A DNA stretch of 16,804 nt from JBAYGJ01 sp041666685 (GCA_041666685.1 JBAYGJ010000019.1:1-16804), one strand, 5' to 3'. Shown: positions 6,544-14,190, counted from the stretch's first letter. The notes: generated from the sequence alone by a model not told the origin. Program-made: numbers and translations.

Positions 6544-6561
6544 ATGTTACATGTGATATGA
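6544..6561 (+). other. Possible leader mini-ORF overlapping the pgk start (ATGA junction)
   Basis: ATG triplets occur at 6544, 6551 and 6558, exactly seven bases apart and in three different frames. The first opens a five-codon frame (M-L-H-V-I) whose TGA stop overlaps the pgk ATG as ATGA. The second is followed at once by TGA. This could be chance in AT-rich sequence, or a small translational coupling device for a gene that lacks a Shine-Dalgarno sequence. Confidence 0.2.
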
Positions 6562-7751
6562 AACTACGCTTAGCTGATAGCGTGGATGTATCTGGGAAAC
6601 GCGTAATTTTACGCGTGGCTCTTGATGTCCATTATCATGATGAAGATGGACGGTTGGCAATTGATGATGACGCCAGGATCAAGGCAATTATTCCCAGCAT
6701 AAAAGACTTGCAGGCCAGGGGGGCGAAAGTCATCCTCATGTCATGGCTTCAGCGTCCTGGCGGAAAAGTAGTGCCAGAGATGAGTTTGGCGCCAGTCAGC
6801 AGCCGGCTCACGGAATTGCTCGGCCAGCCGGTGCATTTTTTTGAGGATTGTATCGGGGATGAAGTAGCGGCTTATATCGAGAAGGTCCCCCAAAAGTCCG
6901 TTATTCTGCTGGAAAATGTCCGTTTCCATACCGGTGAAGCCGGTGAGAGCGGCATGGATCTGGAATATGCGAAGGCATTAGCAAAAAACGGCGACATATT
7001 CATTAATGATGCTTTTGCGCAGATTCACCGTGACGTGGCGTCAATCACCGGCATCCCGCAGTTCCTGCCATCATATGCCGGTCCGCTATTAAACAAGGAG
7101 ATACGGGCTCTCAGCCAGATTACCGATAATCCGCCCCGACCGCTTATTGCGATTATCGGGGGCGCAAAAATATCCACCAAATTAAATTTGATTACCAGTC
7201 TGATGAAGAAAGTTGATTATCTGCTGCTCGGCGGGGCTCTGGCCAATACGATACTGAAAGCACAGGGCGTCCAGGTAGGTAAATCCCTCATTGAGGAAAA
7301 AATGATGCAGGCAGCCCAATCGCTTTCCCTGACCGATACTCGTCTGAAAATTCCTGTTGATGTCGTGACTGCCAGTGAGATCAAGGAGTCAGTTCCGATC
7401 GAAAAAAAGGCAGTCGGGAGTGTCGCCGCCGATCAAATCATCCTGGACATCGGACCAGATACGGTGGAGCTGTATAAAATGATCATTAAGCAGGCCAAGA
7501 CGCTCGTTTGGAATGGACCAATGGGGTATTTTGAAATTGAGCAGTTTGCTACCGGTACATACGATATTGCCAAAGCGATTGCAGGGCAGACGGATTTACA
7601 GAGCGTTGTCGGTGGCGGAGAGACCGTAGACGCAATCCACACGCTTGGCCTGGAAGATAAGTTTTCATTTGTCTCAACCGGAGGGGGGGCTATGCTGGAA
7701 TTCCTCGAAAAAGGTACGTTGGCCGGACTTGAGCCGTTAATAGAGAAATAA
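6558..7751 (+). CDS. pgk: Phosphoglycerate kinase family protein with altered 3-phosphoglycerate site
   Basis: PGK transfers phosphate from 1,3-bisphosphoglycerate to ADP, giving 3-phosphoglycerate and ATP. The length (397) and two-lobe layout are typical. The nucleotide lobe is intact: G-G-A-K-I-S-T-K (201-208, with K204 and K208), W-N-G-P-M-G-Y-F-E (318-326), and G-G-G-E-T (352-356). In the N-terminal lobe R40, R66, R122 and R158 match known 3-phosphoglycerate ligands. However, the family V-D-F-N-V-P reads V-A-L-D-V-H (20-25), and S-H-L-G-R-P reads S-W-L-Q-R-P (62-67). The ligands Asp, Asn and His are thus replaced by A21, D23 and W63. The kinase chemistry looks preserved, but substrate fit should differ. 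It is the first gene of the operon, with its own promoter and 3 bases before eno. It may be a divergent working PGK or a paralogue with another acyl-phosphate substrate. Confidence 0.88.
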   Translation: MKLRLADSVDVSGKRVILRVALDVHYHDEDGRLAIDDDARIKAIIPSIKDLQARGAKVILMSWLQRPGGKVVPEMSLAPVSSRLTELLGQPVHFFEDCIGDEVAAYIEKVPQKSVILLENVRFHTGEAGESGMDLEYAKALAKNGDIFINDAFAQIHRDVASITGIPQFLPSYAGPLLNKEIRALSQITDNPPRPLIAIIGGAKISTKLNLITSLMKKVDYLLLGGALANTILKAQGVQVGKSLIEEKMMQAAQSLSLTDTRLKIPVDVVTASEIKESVPIEKKAVGSVAADQIILDIGPDTVELYKMIIKQAKTLVWNGPMGYFEIEQFATGTYDIAKAIAGQTDLQSVVGGGETVDAIHTLGLEDKFSFVSTGGGAMLEFLEKGTLAGLEPLIEK

Positions 7752-7754
7752 CAC

Positions 7755-9035
7755 ATGCCGCACATAATCACGTCAATCACTGCCAGGGAAATACTGGCGT
7801 CAGACGGCAGCCCGACTATCGAGTGCCAGGTGTGCCTGGAAAACGGAATTATGGGAATCGCTTCCGTGCCTTTTGGAGTATCGGCGGGAACCCATGAAGC
7901 CTGGCAGTTGGTGGACGGTGACAAGAAAAGATACGGCGGTAAGGGCATGCTCAAGGCCTGTGCGAACATCCATAAAATTATTGCGCCGAAACTGGTCGGT
8001 ACCTCGATCAATCGTTTCCCTGGGCTTGACCAGGTACTTATAGATTTGGACGGGACGCCCAATAAAAAACGTTTGGGGGGTAATGCGATTTTGGCGGTTT
8101 CTCTGGCATTAGCCCGGGCTGCTGCAGAATCACAGAAGCTCCCGTTATATGCCTATATCCGGAAAGCGTACAATGTAACCCACAAGAAATGGATTCTGCC
8201 AAAACCGATGATGGTTGTCATTGAGGGCGGCAAACATGCTGATAATTCTACAGATATGCAGGAATACTTGTTATCAGTTAATGGCGCCTCAACGATTGCC
8301 GAAGCTGTTCGCTGGGGAGAACAAACATATCAGTCATTAAAACAAGTGCTCAAATCGCAGGGGTTGAATACCAATGTCGGAAATGAAGGGGCATTTGCCC
8401 CGGCAGGTCTACAGACAAATGAATCGCCGTTATCGCTACTGGTTGAGGCGATCAAGCAGGCTGGTTTCCGTCCGGGGAAAGACATCAGTATTTCACTGGA
8501 TCCGGCCGCTTCTGAGTTGTATGACGCGAAGGACAGGAAATACATCCTGAAGAGAGAGGGGACGGGCTTGTCTGCAGTACAGATGGTTGGTTTGTATCAG
8601 GAATGGGTCAGGAAATATCCCATTATCAGTATTGAGGATGGCTTGGCTGAGGACGACTGGGATGGCTGGGTCCATTTGTATAAGACTATTGCGGACAGGG
8701 TACGTGTGATCGGAGATGACCTGACGGTCACAAACACCGAACGTGTAAAGATGGCCATCCAGAAAAAAGCCATTAATGCAGTACTAATAAAACTCAATCA
8801 GATCGGTACCCTTTCAGAAACGATCGCGACAATCAAGTTAGGGCAGAAACATGGGTTTTGGCAGGTTGTGTCCCATCGCGGCGGCGGAGAAACAAATGAT
8901 TCGTTCCTGGTGGATGTGGCTGTGGCGGTGAATGCGGAGTATATCAAAGTCGGGCCGGCTCGCGGCGAACGTGTGGCAAAATACAACCGACTGATGGCTA
9001 TTGAGAAAGAATTACTTACAACTCGTAATGTCTAA
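7755..9035 (+). CDS. eno: Enolase (phosphopyruvate hydratase), divergent
   Basis: Enolase dehydrates 2-phosphoglycerate to phosphoenolpyruvate in the cytoplasm using two Mg ions. The 426-residue protein keeps the key residues: H161 and E170 (G-G-K-H-A-D and D-M-Q-E), E211, metal ligands D249, E294 and D321, catalytic base K346 (L-I-K-L-N-Q-I-G), H374 and K398. Several loops differ from the family. D-S-R-G-N-P-T reads A-S-D-G-S-P-T (15-21). The mobile loop P-S-G-A-S-T-G reads P-F-G-V-S-A-G (39-45), keeping the metal-binding Ser. S-H-R-S-G-E-T-E-D reads S-H-R-G-G-G-E-T-N-D (373-382), a one-residue insertion beside the phosphate-binding Arg. The loop after K398 is one residue shorter than usual. 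It starts 3 bases after pgk and overlaps gpmI-1 by 8 bases. Probably a functional enolase, but clearly not a typical bacterial one. Confidence 0.9.
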   Translation: MPHIITSITAREILASDGSPTIECQVCLENGIMGIASVPFGVSAGTHEAWQLVDGDKKRYGGKGMLKACANIHKIIAPKLVGTSINRFPGLDQVLIDLDGTPNKKRLGGNAILAVSLALARAAAESQKLPLYAYIRKAYNVTHKKWILPKPMMVVIEGGKHADNSTDMQEYLLSVNGASTIAEAVRWGEQTYQSLKQVLKSQGLNTNVGNEGAFAPAGLQTNESPLSLLVEAIKQAGFRPGKDISISLDPAASELYDAKDRKYILKREGTGLSAVQMVGLYQEWVRKYPIISIEDGLAEDDWDGWVHLYKTIADRVRVIGDDLTVTNTERVKMAIQKKAINAVLIKLNQIGTLSETIATIKLGQKHGFWQVVSHRGGGETNDSFLVDVAVAVNAEYIKVGPARGERVAKYNRLMAIEKELLTTRNV

Positions 9036-10596
9036 AGTCAAAAAAATTCAGCGCCCTCCTTTCGTATTGGTTGTATTGGATGGCTGGGGGATTTCCAAAA
9101 TTCGTACCGGAAATGCTATTGCCCTGGCTAAAACACCGCATATGGATGCCATTCTCAGGCGCTACCCGCATTCGTTATTGGGGGCCTGTGGCCGTGATGC
9201 CGGACTGCCGCCGCATCAGGACGGAAATTCTGAGGCCGGCCATATGAATATCGGTGCCGGCCGGATCGTCGAACAGGATTCTGTCATTATTTCAAAAAGC
9301 ATCAATGACGGCTCTTTTTTCAAGAACCCGGCTTTCATATCCGCTATCCAACATGTGCAGCGAAATAAATCAAAACTGCATATCATGGGTTTAATGACAG
9401 CCGAACAGTCAGCGCATGCTGACCCGGATCATCTATTGGCACTCATCACACTATTCAGGCTTAGGCATGTTTCCGAGGTGTATTTGCATCTTTTTACAGA
9501 TGGGAGGGACTCCTATCAATTCCTGGCACCCGAGCTGTTATCAAAGGTGGAGAGGTCACTGCAAAATGGCGAGAAGATCGCCACAATTGCCGGTCGATTT
9601 TACGCCATGGACCGAATCCATGAATGGGACAGGACAAAAATGGTTTATGATGCCCTGACTATCGGTACGGGCCATGAGACGAAAAGCGCTCAAGAAGCCA
9701 TCCTGCAGGCATATAACCGGCATGAGAATGACGAATACCTGCGTCCGACCGTTATTAACCCTCCTGGAAAAGAAGGACGGATCGGGGATAACGACGCCAT
9801 AATTTTTTTCAATTTGCGTTCGGATCGGGTTCGCCAACTGACAAAGGCGTTTGTCCAGAAAGGTTTCGATGGTTTCAGGAGGGAAAAGGAGCTTAAGAAT
9901 TTGTGCTTTGTAACTTTAACGGATTTTGGTCCGGATTTATCTCCAGTGCTGGCCGCGTATCCCTCCCGAATGGTGGTGGATACTCTCCCATTCGCTCTCA
10001 AGGGACTGCGCCAACTCTACGTGGCTGAAACAGAAAAGTATGCCCATGTCACTTATTTTTTCAATGGCGGTTATGACCAGCCTGTCGCCGGGGAAGATCG
10101 GGTAATCATAAAATCGCCTGAAGCATATACGTACCGGGACAAACCCGCCATGAGTGCCAATAAACTTACCAATGTCGTGCTGCAGGCCCTGGAAAAGAAT
10201 AAGTATGACTTTATCGTCATGAATTACGCAAATGCAGACATGGTCGGACATACGGGTGACCTGGCGGCATGCATCAAAGCAGTGGAAGTGGTGGACAGTT
10301 GTCTGGGAAAATTGGTGAAAAAAGTGATCAAGAAAGAGGCGACAATGATCATTACCGCTGATCATGGTAATATTGAGGAGGTCAAGGATATCAAGTCTGG
10401 TCAGATCAATACGTCACACTCAGGGTATCCCGTACCGTTTATTCTTGTCAATAAAAACATCCCAAAGAATTTAAGGATGTCGAATGGCGTCCTGGCAGAT
10501 ATTGCGCCAACAATTTTAGATATTATGGACATGCCGAAGCCCCAAGTCATGGGAAACAAATTATTATGCAAATTCCACATAAACCAACAGTCCTGA
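9028..10596 (+). CDS. gpmI: 2,3-bisphosphoglycerate-independent phosphoglycerate mutase, divergent copy
   Basis: GpmI interconverts 3- and 2-phosphoglycerate through a phosphoserine intermediate with two metal ions. ATG 9028 overlaps the eno stop by 8 bases and is preferred over TTG 9001. The 522-residue protein keeps D18, nucleophile S68 (G-N-S-E), R190, N-x-R-x-D-R (262-267), K337 (A-E-T-E-K-Y), D404, H408, D445, H446 and H464. The loop that normally reads G-G-V-H-S-H/S is replaced by E-Q-S-A-H-A-D-P-D (126-134). It appears one residue longer, with H130 probably taking the place of the active-site His. M-G-N-S-E-V also reads D-G-N-S-E-A. It is followed by a second, canonical gpmI that overlaps it by 31 bases. 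The paralogues are clearly related along their full length. This copy may have changed activity, while the next probably covers the normal reaction. Confidence 0.88.
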   Translation: MSKVKKIQRPPFVLVVLDGWGISKIRTGNAIALAKTPHMDAILRRYPHSLLGACGRDAGLPPHQDGNSEAGHMNIGAGRIVEQDSVIISKSINDGSFFKNPAFISAIQHVQRNKSKLHIMGLMTAEQSAHADPDHLLALITLFRLRHVSEVYLHLFTDGRDSYQFLAPELLSKVERSLQNGEKIATIAGRFYAMDRIHEWDRTKMVYDALTIGTGHETKSAQEAILQAYNRHENDEYLRPTVINPPGKEGRIGDNDAIIFFNLRSDRVRQLTKAFVQKGFDGFRREKELKNLCFVTLTDFGPDLSPVLAAYPSRMVVDTLPFALKGLRQLYVAETEKYAHVTYFFNGGYDQPVAGEDRVIIKSPEAYTYRDKPAMSANKLTNVVLQALEKNKYDFIVMNYANADMVGHTGDLAACIKAVEVVDSCLGKLVKKVIKKEATMIITADHGNIEEVKDIKSGQINTSHSGYPVPFILVNKNIPKNLRMSNGVLADIAPTILDIMDMPKPQVMGNKLLCKFHINQQS

Positions 10597-12155
10597 TAAT
10601 TTTAGACGGTTGGGGCATCGCACCGCCCTCTCCGAGCAATCCAATTTCGATTGCCAAGACTCCGAATTTTGACTGGCTGATCAGTACGTTCCCGACTCTC
10701 AGCCTCCAGGCATCGGGTGAGGCGGTCGGCTTGCCATGGGGAGAGATGGGCAATTCTGAAGTCGGCCATTTGAATCTGGGAGCCGGCCGGATCGTGTACC
10801 AGGATTTGCCGCGTATATCACGGGCCATTACAGACAGTACTTTCTTTAAAAATGACGCCTTCCTGAAGGCAATTGACCATGCCAAGAAAAATAAGTCAGC
10901 GCTCCATCTGATGGGTCTGACCAGTTCTGGCGGGGTGCACAGTTCCATTGACCATCTGGAAGCACTGATCGAATTGGCCAAGCAGCAGGAAGTCAAAGAA
11001 CTCTATGTGCACTTATTTTTAGACGGCCGGGACGCACCACGGGACAGCGGACTCGGGTTTGTCCAACGCATCCAGAAAAAGCTTGAGACGCTAAAGATAG
11101 GGAAAATTGCCACATTATCCGGACGCTTTTACGCCATGGACCGAGATAATCGCTGGGACCGTGAGGAAAAGGCATACAATGCCATTGCCCTCGGCGAAGC
11201 AGCTGAGTATGCTACGGATCCGCTGGCAGCCATAAAGCGTTCATACGCTAAAAGCGTGTATGATGAGGAGTTTATCCCGACGGTCATCGGCAAAGCCGGG
11301 AAGCCAACAGCTGTCGTCAAGGATGACGACTCAGTTATCTTTTTCAATTTCCGGCCGGACCGGGCGCGCCAGCTGACCAAAGTATTTATTCTGCCCGGCT
11401 TTGACAAGTTTCCCAGGCCGCATTACCTGAAACATCTGTTTTTTGTTTCCATGACAGAGTACGATAAGGATATTCCGGCTGTTGTCGCTTTCCCTCCTGA
11501 GCTGATAAATTTTCCAATGGGCCGGTTAGTGTCCGAACTCGGCTTGAAACAGCTGCATATTGCAGAAACAGAAAAATATGCCCACGTATCTTATTTTTTC
11601 AACGGCGGCAATGAAGTGCCATACAAAGGCCAGGATAACGTGATCATCCCGTCACCGGGCGTATCGTCATATGACCAAAAGCCCGCCATGAGTGCCGATG
11701 AGCTGACGAGTCGGTTGCTGAAAGAAATGGCCAAAAAAAAATATGATTTTATCGTGGCAAATTATGCCAATGCTGATATGGTGGGGCATAGCGGGAATAT
11801 CGAAGCGACCGTCCAGGGGGTAGAGACAGTCGATGATTGTCTAGGTAAAGTGGTGCGTAAAGTGCTTGAATACGACGGATTGGTTTTTATCACGGCAGAC
11901 CATGGAAATGGAGAGGAGCTGACCAACCTGCAGACTGGCGCCTTGGACAAGGAGCATAGCGTAAATCCGGTGCCATTTATCGCGATAAGCAAGTCCTGGG
12001 AAGGGCAGGTACTGTACCGCGATCTGATCCAGCAGCACGACCTGTCCATGCTGCCTCCGTCCGGCATCCTGTCGGATGTCGCCGTGACTATTATTACCTA
12101 TATGGGAATCGCCCCAGCCGAAGAGATGACTGGTCATAATTTATTATTATCCTGA
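10566..12155 (+). CDS. gpmI: 2,3-bisphosphoglycerate-independent phosphoglycerate mutase, canonical copy
   Basis: This 529-residue protein shows the full set of GpmI motifs: L-D-G-W-G with D14, M-G-N-S-E-V-G-H with nucleophile S64, G-G-V-H-S-S with H125, F-L-D-G-R-D (151-156), G-R-F-Y-A-M-D-R with R187, N-F-R-P-D-R (261-266), K337, D404 and H408 (A-D-M-V-G-H), D445-H446 and H464. It should carry out the 3-phosphoglycerate to 2-phosphoglycerate step. ATG 10566 lies 31 bases inside gpmI-1, and no later start codon is available before the conserved L-I-I-L-D-G, so the long overlap is real. The pair arose by tandem duplication with later divergence, judged from conserved blocks shared along the whole length. 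The C-terminus carries a small insertion around 478-498 relative to gpmI-1. The next gene (pduL) starts 2 bases after the stop. Confidence 0.93.
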   Translation: MQIPHKPTVLIILDGWGIAPPSPSNPISIAKTPNFDWLISTFPTLSLQASGEAVGLPWGEMGNSEVGHLNLGAGRIVYQDLPRISRAITDSTFFKNDAFLKAIDHAKKNKSALHLMGLTSSGGVHSSIDHLEALIELAKQQEVKELYVHLFLDGRDAPRDSGLGFVQRIQKKLETLKIGKIATLSGRFYAMDRDNRWDREEKAYNAIALGEAAEYATDPLAAIKRSYAKSVYDEEFIPTVIGKAGKPTAVVKDDDSVIFFNFRPDRARQLTKVFILPGFDKFPRPHYLKHLFFVSMTEYDKDIPAVVAFPPELINFPMGRLVSELGLKQLHIAETEKYAHVSYFFNGGNEVPYKGQDNVIIPSPGVSSYDQKPAMSADELTSRLLKEMAKKKYDFIVANYANADMVGHSGNIEATVQGVETVDDCLGKVVRKVLEYDGLVFITADHGNGEELTNLQTGALDKEHSVNPVPFIAISKSWEGQVLYRDLIQQHDLSMLPPSGILSDVAVTIITYMGIAPAEEMTGHNLLLS

Positions 12156-12157
12156 TT

Positions 12158-12739
12158 ATGAAAAAGAAGTCTGTCCCGATCGAAATTTCAGCCCGGCACG
12201 TACACCTTTCTGCACCGGATCGCGATATCCTGTTTGGGAAGGATTATGAATTGAAAATTGCGAAGAAAATCTCCCAGCCAGGTCAGTACGCCGCTGAGGA
12301 AACAATCAGGATCGCCGGACCAAAAAAAACATTTGAACATGTGAGGATTATTGGCCCCGTCCGTCCGGCCACTCAGGTGGAGATTAGCGTTACAGACGGG
12401 TATTGGCTCGGTATTAAACCCCAGGTCGCACGCTCAGGCGTTATCGAGCAATCGGGGGGCGGGATAAGCCTGGTCGGCCCGGAAGGTGAAATTGAATTAC
12501 AGTCAGGAGTCATTACTGCCCAACGACATTTGCACATCTCACCGATGCAGGCCCAGGCATGGGGGCTGAAGGATTTAGACGTCATTTCGATTTGTATCCC
12601 TGGTGTCCGGGGATTGGTTTTTCATAATGTCATCGTCCGTTCTCGTGCCGGAATAGATGAGTTATCTTTCATGCTTGATACCGATGAGGCTAATGCTGCC
12701 GGTGTCAGTCAGGGCGACGTAGCAGAAATTGTGGGGTAA
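12158..12739 (+). CDS. pduL: PduL-type phosphate acyltransferase (phosphotransacetylase)
   Basis: PduL enzymes exchange acyl groups between CoA and phosphate. Next to ackA the likely reaction is acetyl-CoA plus phosphate to acetyl phosphate plus CoA. The 193-residue protein has the two zinc-binding His pairs, R-H-V-H-L (13-17: H14, H16) and R-H-L-H-I (123-127: H124, H126), and E48 in A-A-E-E-T. Other family signatures are L-F-G-K-D-Y-E-L, S-Q-P-G-Q-Y-A-A, T-Q-V-E-I-S-x-T-D and D-T-D-E-A-N-A-A-G. The protein begins directly at the first domain with no N-terminal encapsulation peptide. No microcompartment shell gene is present, so this is the free cytoplasmic form that replaces Pta. Propanoyl-CoA cannot be excluded as substrate, but the neighbours favour acetyl-CoA. 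Confidence 0.93.
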   Translation: MKKKSVPIEISARHVHLSAPDRDILFGKDYELKIAKKISQPGQYAAEETIRIAGPKKTFEHVRIIGPVRPATQVEISVTDGYWLGIKPQVARSGVIEQSGGGISLVGPEGEIELQSGVITAQRHLHISPMQAQAWGLKDLDVISICIPGVRGLVFHNVIVRSRAGIDELSFMLDTDEANAAGVSQGDVAEIVG

Positions 12740-12742
12740 AAC

Positions 12743-13051
12743 ATGCAATTTATAATTCCGCAATCACGTAACTTGAACTGGAAAATACTCATGAATCGGC
12801 TCGGATATCATGAGCATTACGATCAGCGCTCTCAGCAAACTAGTTATATTCGCCGACTCCGTTCACTGAATTATCCCAGGTACCATGTCTATCTTGAAAT
12901 GAGAGGGGATGATATGCGAATAAATATACATTTGGACGAAAAACAAGTTTCGTATGAGGGTCAGGCACGTCATAGTGGCGATTATGGGAGTGAGTTGGTA
13001 CAGCGGGAAGGAGAACGACTAAAAAGTTATATTGTACCGCATGGAGAATAA
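12743..13051 (+). CDS. Conserved-looking small hypothetical protein between pduL and ackA
   Basis: I cannot assign a function or a named family. The 102-residue protein has no signal peptide or membrane helix. It is rich in Arg, His and Tyr, with blocks that look constrained: Q-F-I-I-P-Q-S-R-N-L at the N-terminus, L-N-Y-P-R-Y-H-V-Y-L-E (about 42-52), I-N-I-H-L-D-E-K (about 60-67), and A-R-H-S-G-D-Y-G-S-E-L-V (about 75-86) ahead of a C-terminal helix. It reads as a small alpha/beta cytoplasmic protein. The coding status is well supported: it fills the gap exactly, starting 3 bases after pduL and ending 11 bases inside ackA. The stop overlap implies translational coupling with acetate kinase and suggests an accessory role in the PduL-AckA step. 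That role is inference from position only. Confidence 0.75.
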   Translation: MQFIIPQSRNLNWKILMNRLGYHEHYDQRSQQTSYIRRLRSLNYPRYHVYLEMRGDDMRINIHLDEKQVSYEGQARHSGDYGSELVQREGERLKSYIVPHGE

Positions 13052-14183
13052 AAATATATTAGTCTGTAATGCGGGCTCAGCTACACTTAAATTTAAGCTG
13101 TATGAACGGGGACGGATGGGGCGGCCGCTGGTTACTGGGCAAGTGGAACGGATCGGCTTATCACGTTCATTCATAACCGTAAATGGAAAGGTGTTTTTAC
13201 ATACGATAATGAATCACCGTTCTGCCATCAGGCTTGCATTGTCAAAAATTGGCATGTACGGTCCGGGACTGGGCATTATCGGACACCGGGTTGTCCACGG
13301 TGGCCAATTATTCAGCAGTCCAATTATCATCACGAAAAAAAATTTGCGCCAGATTGAATCTTTCAGTCCACTGGCACCATTACATAACCCAAAAAACATC
13401 GAAGTCATAAAAGAATGCCGAAAACAATTCCCGAGAACAAAAAATGTCGCCGTATTTGATACGGGAATATTTTGTTCAATCCCAGAGGAGTATGCCAAGT
13501 ATGCCCTGCCTTTGTCACTGAGCAACAAGCTGGGCATCAAGAAGTACGGGTTTCACGGGATATCACATGGGTATGCAGCCAAACAGGCTGGCATACAATT
13601 AAAAAAAACATTGCGTACATTAAATGTTTTAACTATTCATCTAGGAAATGGTTGTTCGTTGGCCGCCTTTAAAAAAGGCCACGCTATCGATAGTTCGCTG
13701 GGTTTTACGCCTACAGCCGGTCTGGTGATGGGTACCCGATCGGGTGATCTGGATCCGATTATTCCACTCTATATCCAAAAAAAAATGCATCTTTCACCTG
13801 TTCGAGTTGAACAGATCTTAAATAATGAGTCAGGTCTGCTCGGGTTGTCGGGTTTTTCTTCGGACATGCGGGAAATACTTAAAGCAGCTGGATATCCTGT
13901 CGTCAGATATGTCGGACGGCCATCATTCAGCAGCCAGCAGCGAAAAAATGCGAAATTGGCGCTGAAAGTGTTTATAGCCAGGTTACAGCTGTACATCTCC
14001 GCATACGCCGGGATAATTGGAAATGTCCACGCAGTTGTCTTTACTGGTTCAATGGGCGAGCGCAGCTCAATTATCCGTCGGTTAGCGCTAAAAAATTTAT
14101 CAATTCTACGAAACGTGCCGGTATTAGTGGTAAAAACGGACGAAGAGCTGGCCATTGCCCAAGCATGCAAAAATATTGTATAA
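13041..14183 (+). CDS. ackA: Acetate kinase
   Basis: Acetate kinase turns acetyl phosphate and ADP into acetate and ATP, the substrate-level ATP step of this operon. ATG 13041 gives M-E-N-K-N-I-L-V-C-N-A-G-S-A-T-L-K with N10 in the nucleotide/metal loop. The upstream TTG at 13032 would only add three residues. Expected residues are R83 (H-R-V-V-H-G-G), D140 (V-F-D-T), H172 (G-F-H-G), H200 (H-L-G-N-G), R233 (M-G-T-R-S-G-D) and E340 (T-G-S-M-G-E). The segment after D140 reads T-G-I-F-C-S-I-P where most family members have T-A-F-H-Q-T-M-P. The region between the last Gly-Glu motif and the final P-V-L-V-V strand is about 15-20 residues shorter than usual, giving 380 residues rather than near 400. 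The start overlaps the previous gene by 11 bases. A propionate kinase role is possible but less likely. Confidence 0.92.
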   Translation: MENKNILVCNAGSATLKFKLYERGRMGRPLVTGQVERIGLSRSFITVNGKVFLHTIMNHRSAIRLALSKIGMYGPGLGIIGHRVVHGGQLFSSPIIITKKNLRQIESFSPLAPLHNPKNIEVIKECRKQFPRTKNVAVFDTGIFCSIPEEYAKYALPLSLSNKLGIKKYGFHGISHGYAAKQAGIQLKKTLRTLNVLTIHLGNGCSLAAFKKGHAIDSSLGFTPTAGLVMGTRSGDLDPIIPLYIQKKMHLSPVRVEQILNNESGLLGLSGFSSDMREILKAAGYPVVRYVGRPSFSSQQRKNAKLALKVFIARLQLYISAYAGIIGNVHAVVFTGSMGERSSIIRRLALKNLSILRNVPVLVVKTDEELAIAQACKNIV

Positions 14184-14184
14184 T
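14155..14184 (+). promoter_or_regulatory. Possible internal promoter for the kor genes, giving a leaderless transcript
   Basis: A perfect TATAAT (14179-14184) overlaps the ackA stop codon. An 18-base spacer separates it from TTGCCC (14155-14160), a 4-of-6 match to the -35 consensus. Initiation 6-7 bases downstream would fall at or next to the A of the korA ATG (14191), producing a leaderless mRNA. The match could be chance because it lies within codons. Confidence 0.28.
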
Positions 14185-14190
14185 TTCACC

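Noticed and set aside
7433..8062. 209-codon open frame on the minus strand across the pgk-eno junction
   Set aside because: It lies wholly opposite two strongly conserved enzymes, its translation is low-complexity Ser/Pro-rich with no recognisable domain, and no promoter faces it.
9937..10365. 142-codon minus-strand frame inside gpmI-1
   Set aside because: It is antisense to conserved catalytic motifs (A-E-T-E-K-Y, A-D-M-V-G-H), so its openness follows from codon bias in the real gene.
12158..12739. PduL as part of a bacterial microcompartment
   Set aside because: There is no N-terminal encapsulation peptide and no shell protein gene in the window.
13032..13040. TTG start for acetate kinase at 13032
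   Set aside because: The ATG at 13041 directly precedes the conserved N-terminal strand, and the extension adds only three residues without a better initiation signal.
14155..14190. TTG start for korA at 14155
   Set aside because: It would lie inside ackA and add 12 residues not typical of the gamma domain. The ATG at 14191 gives the usual N-terminus.
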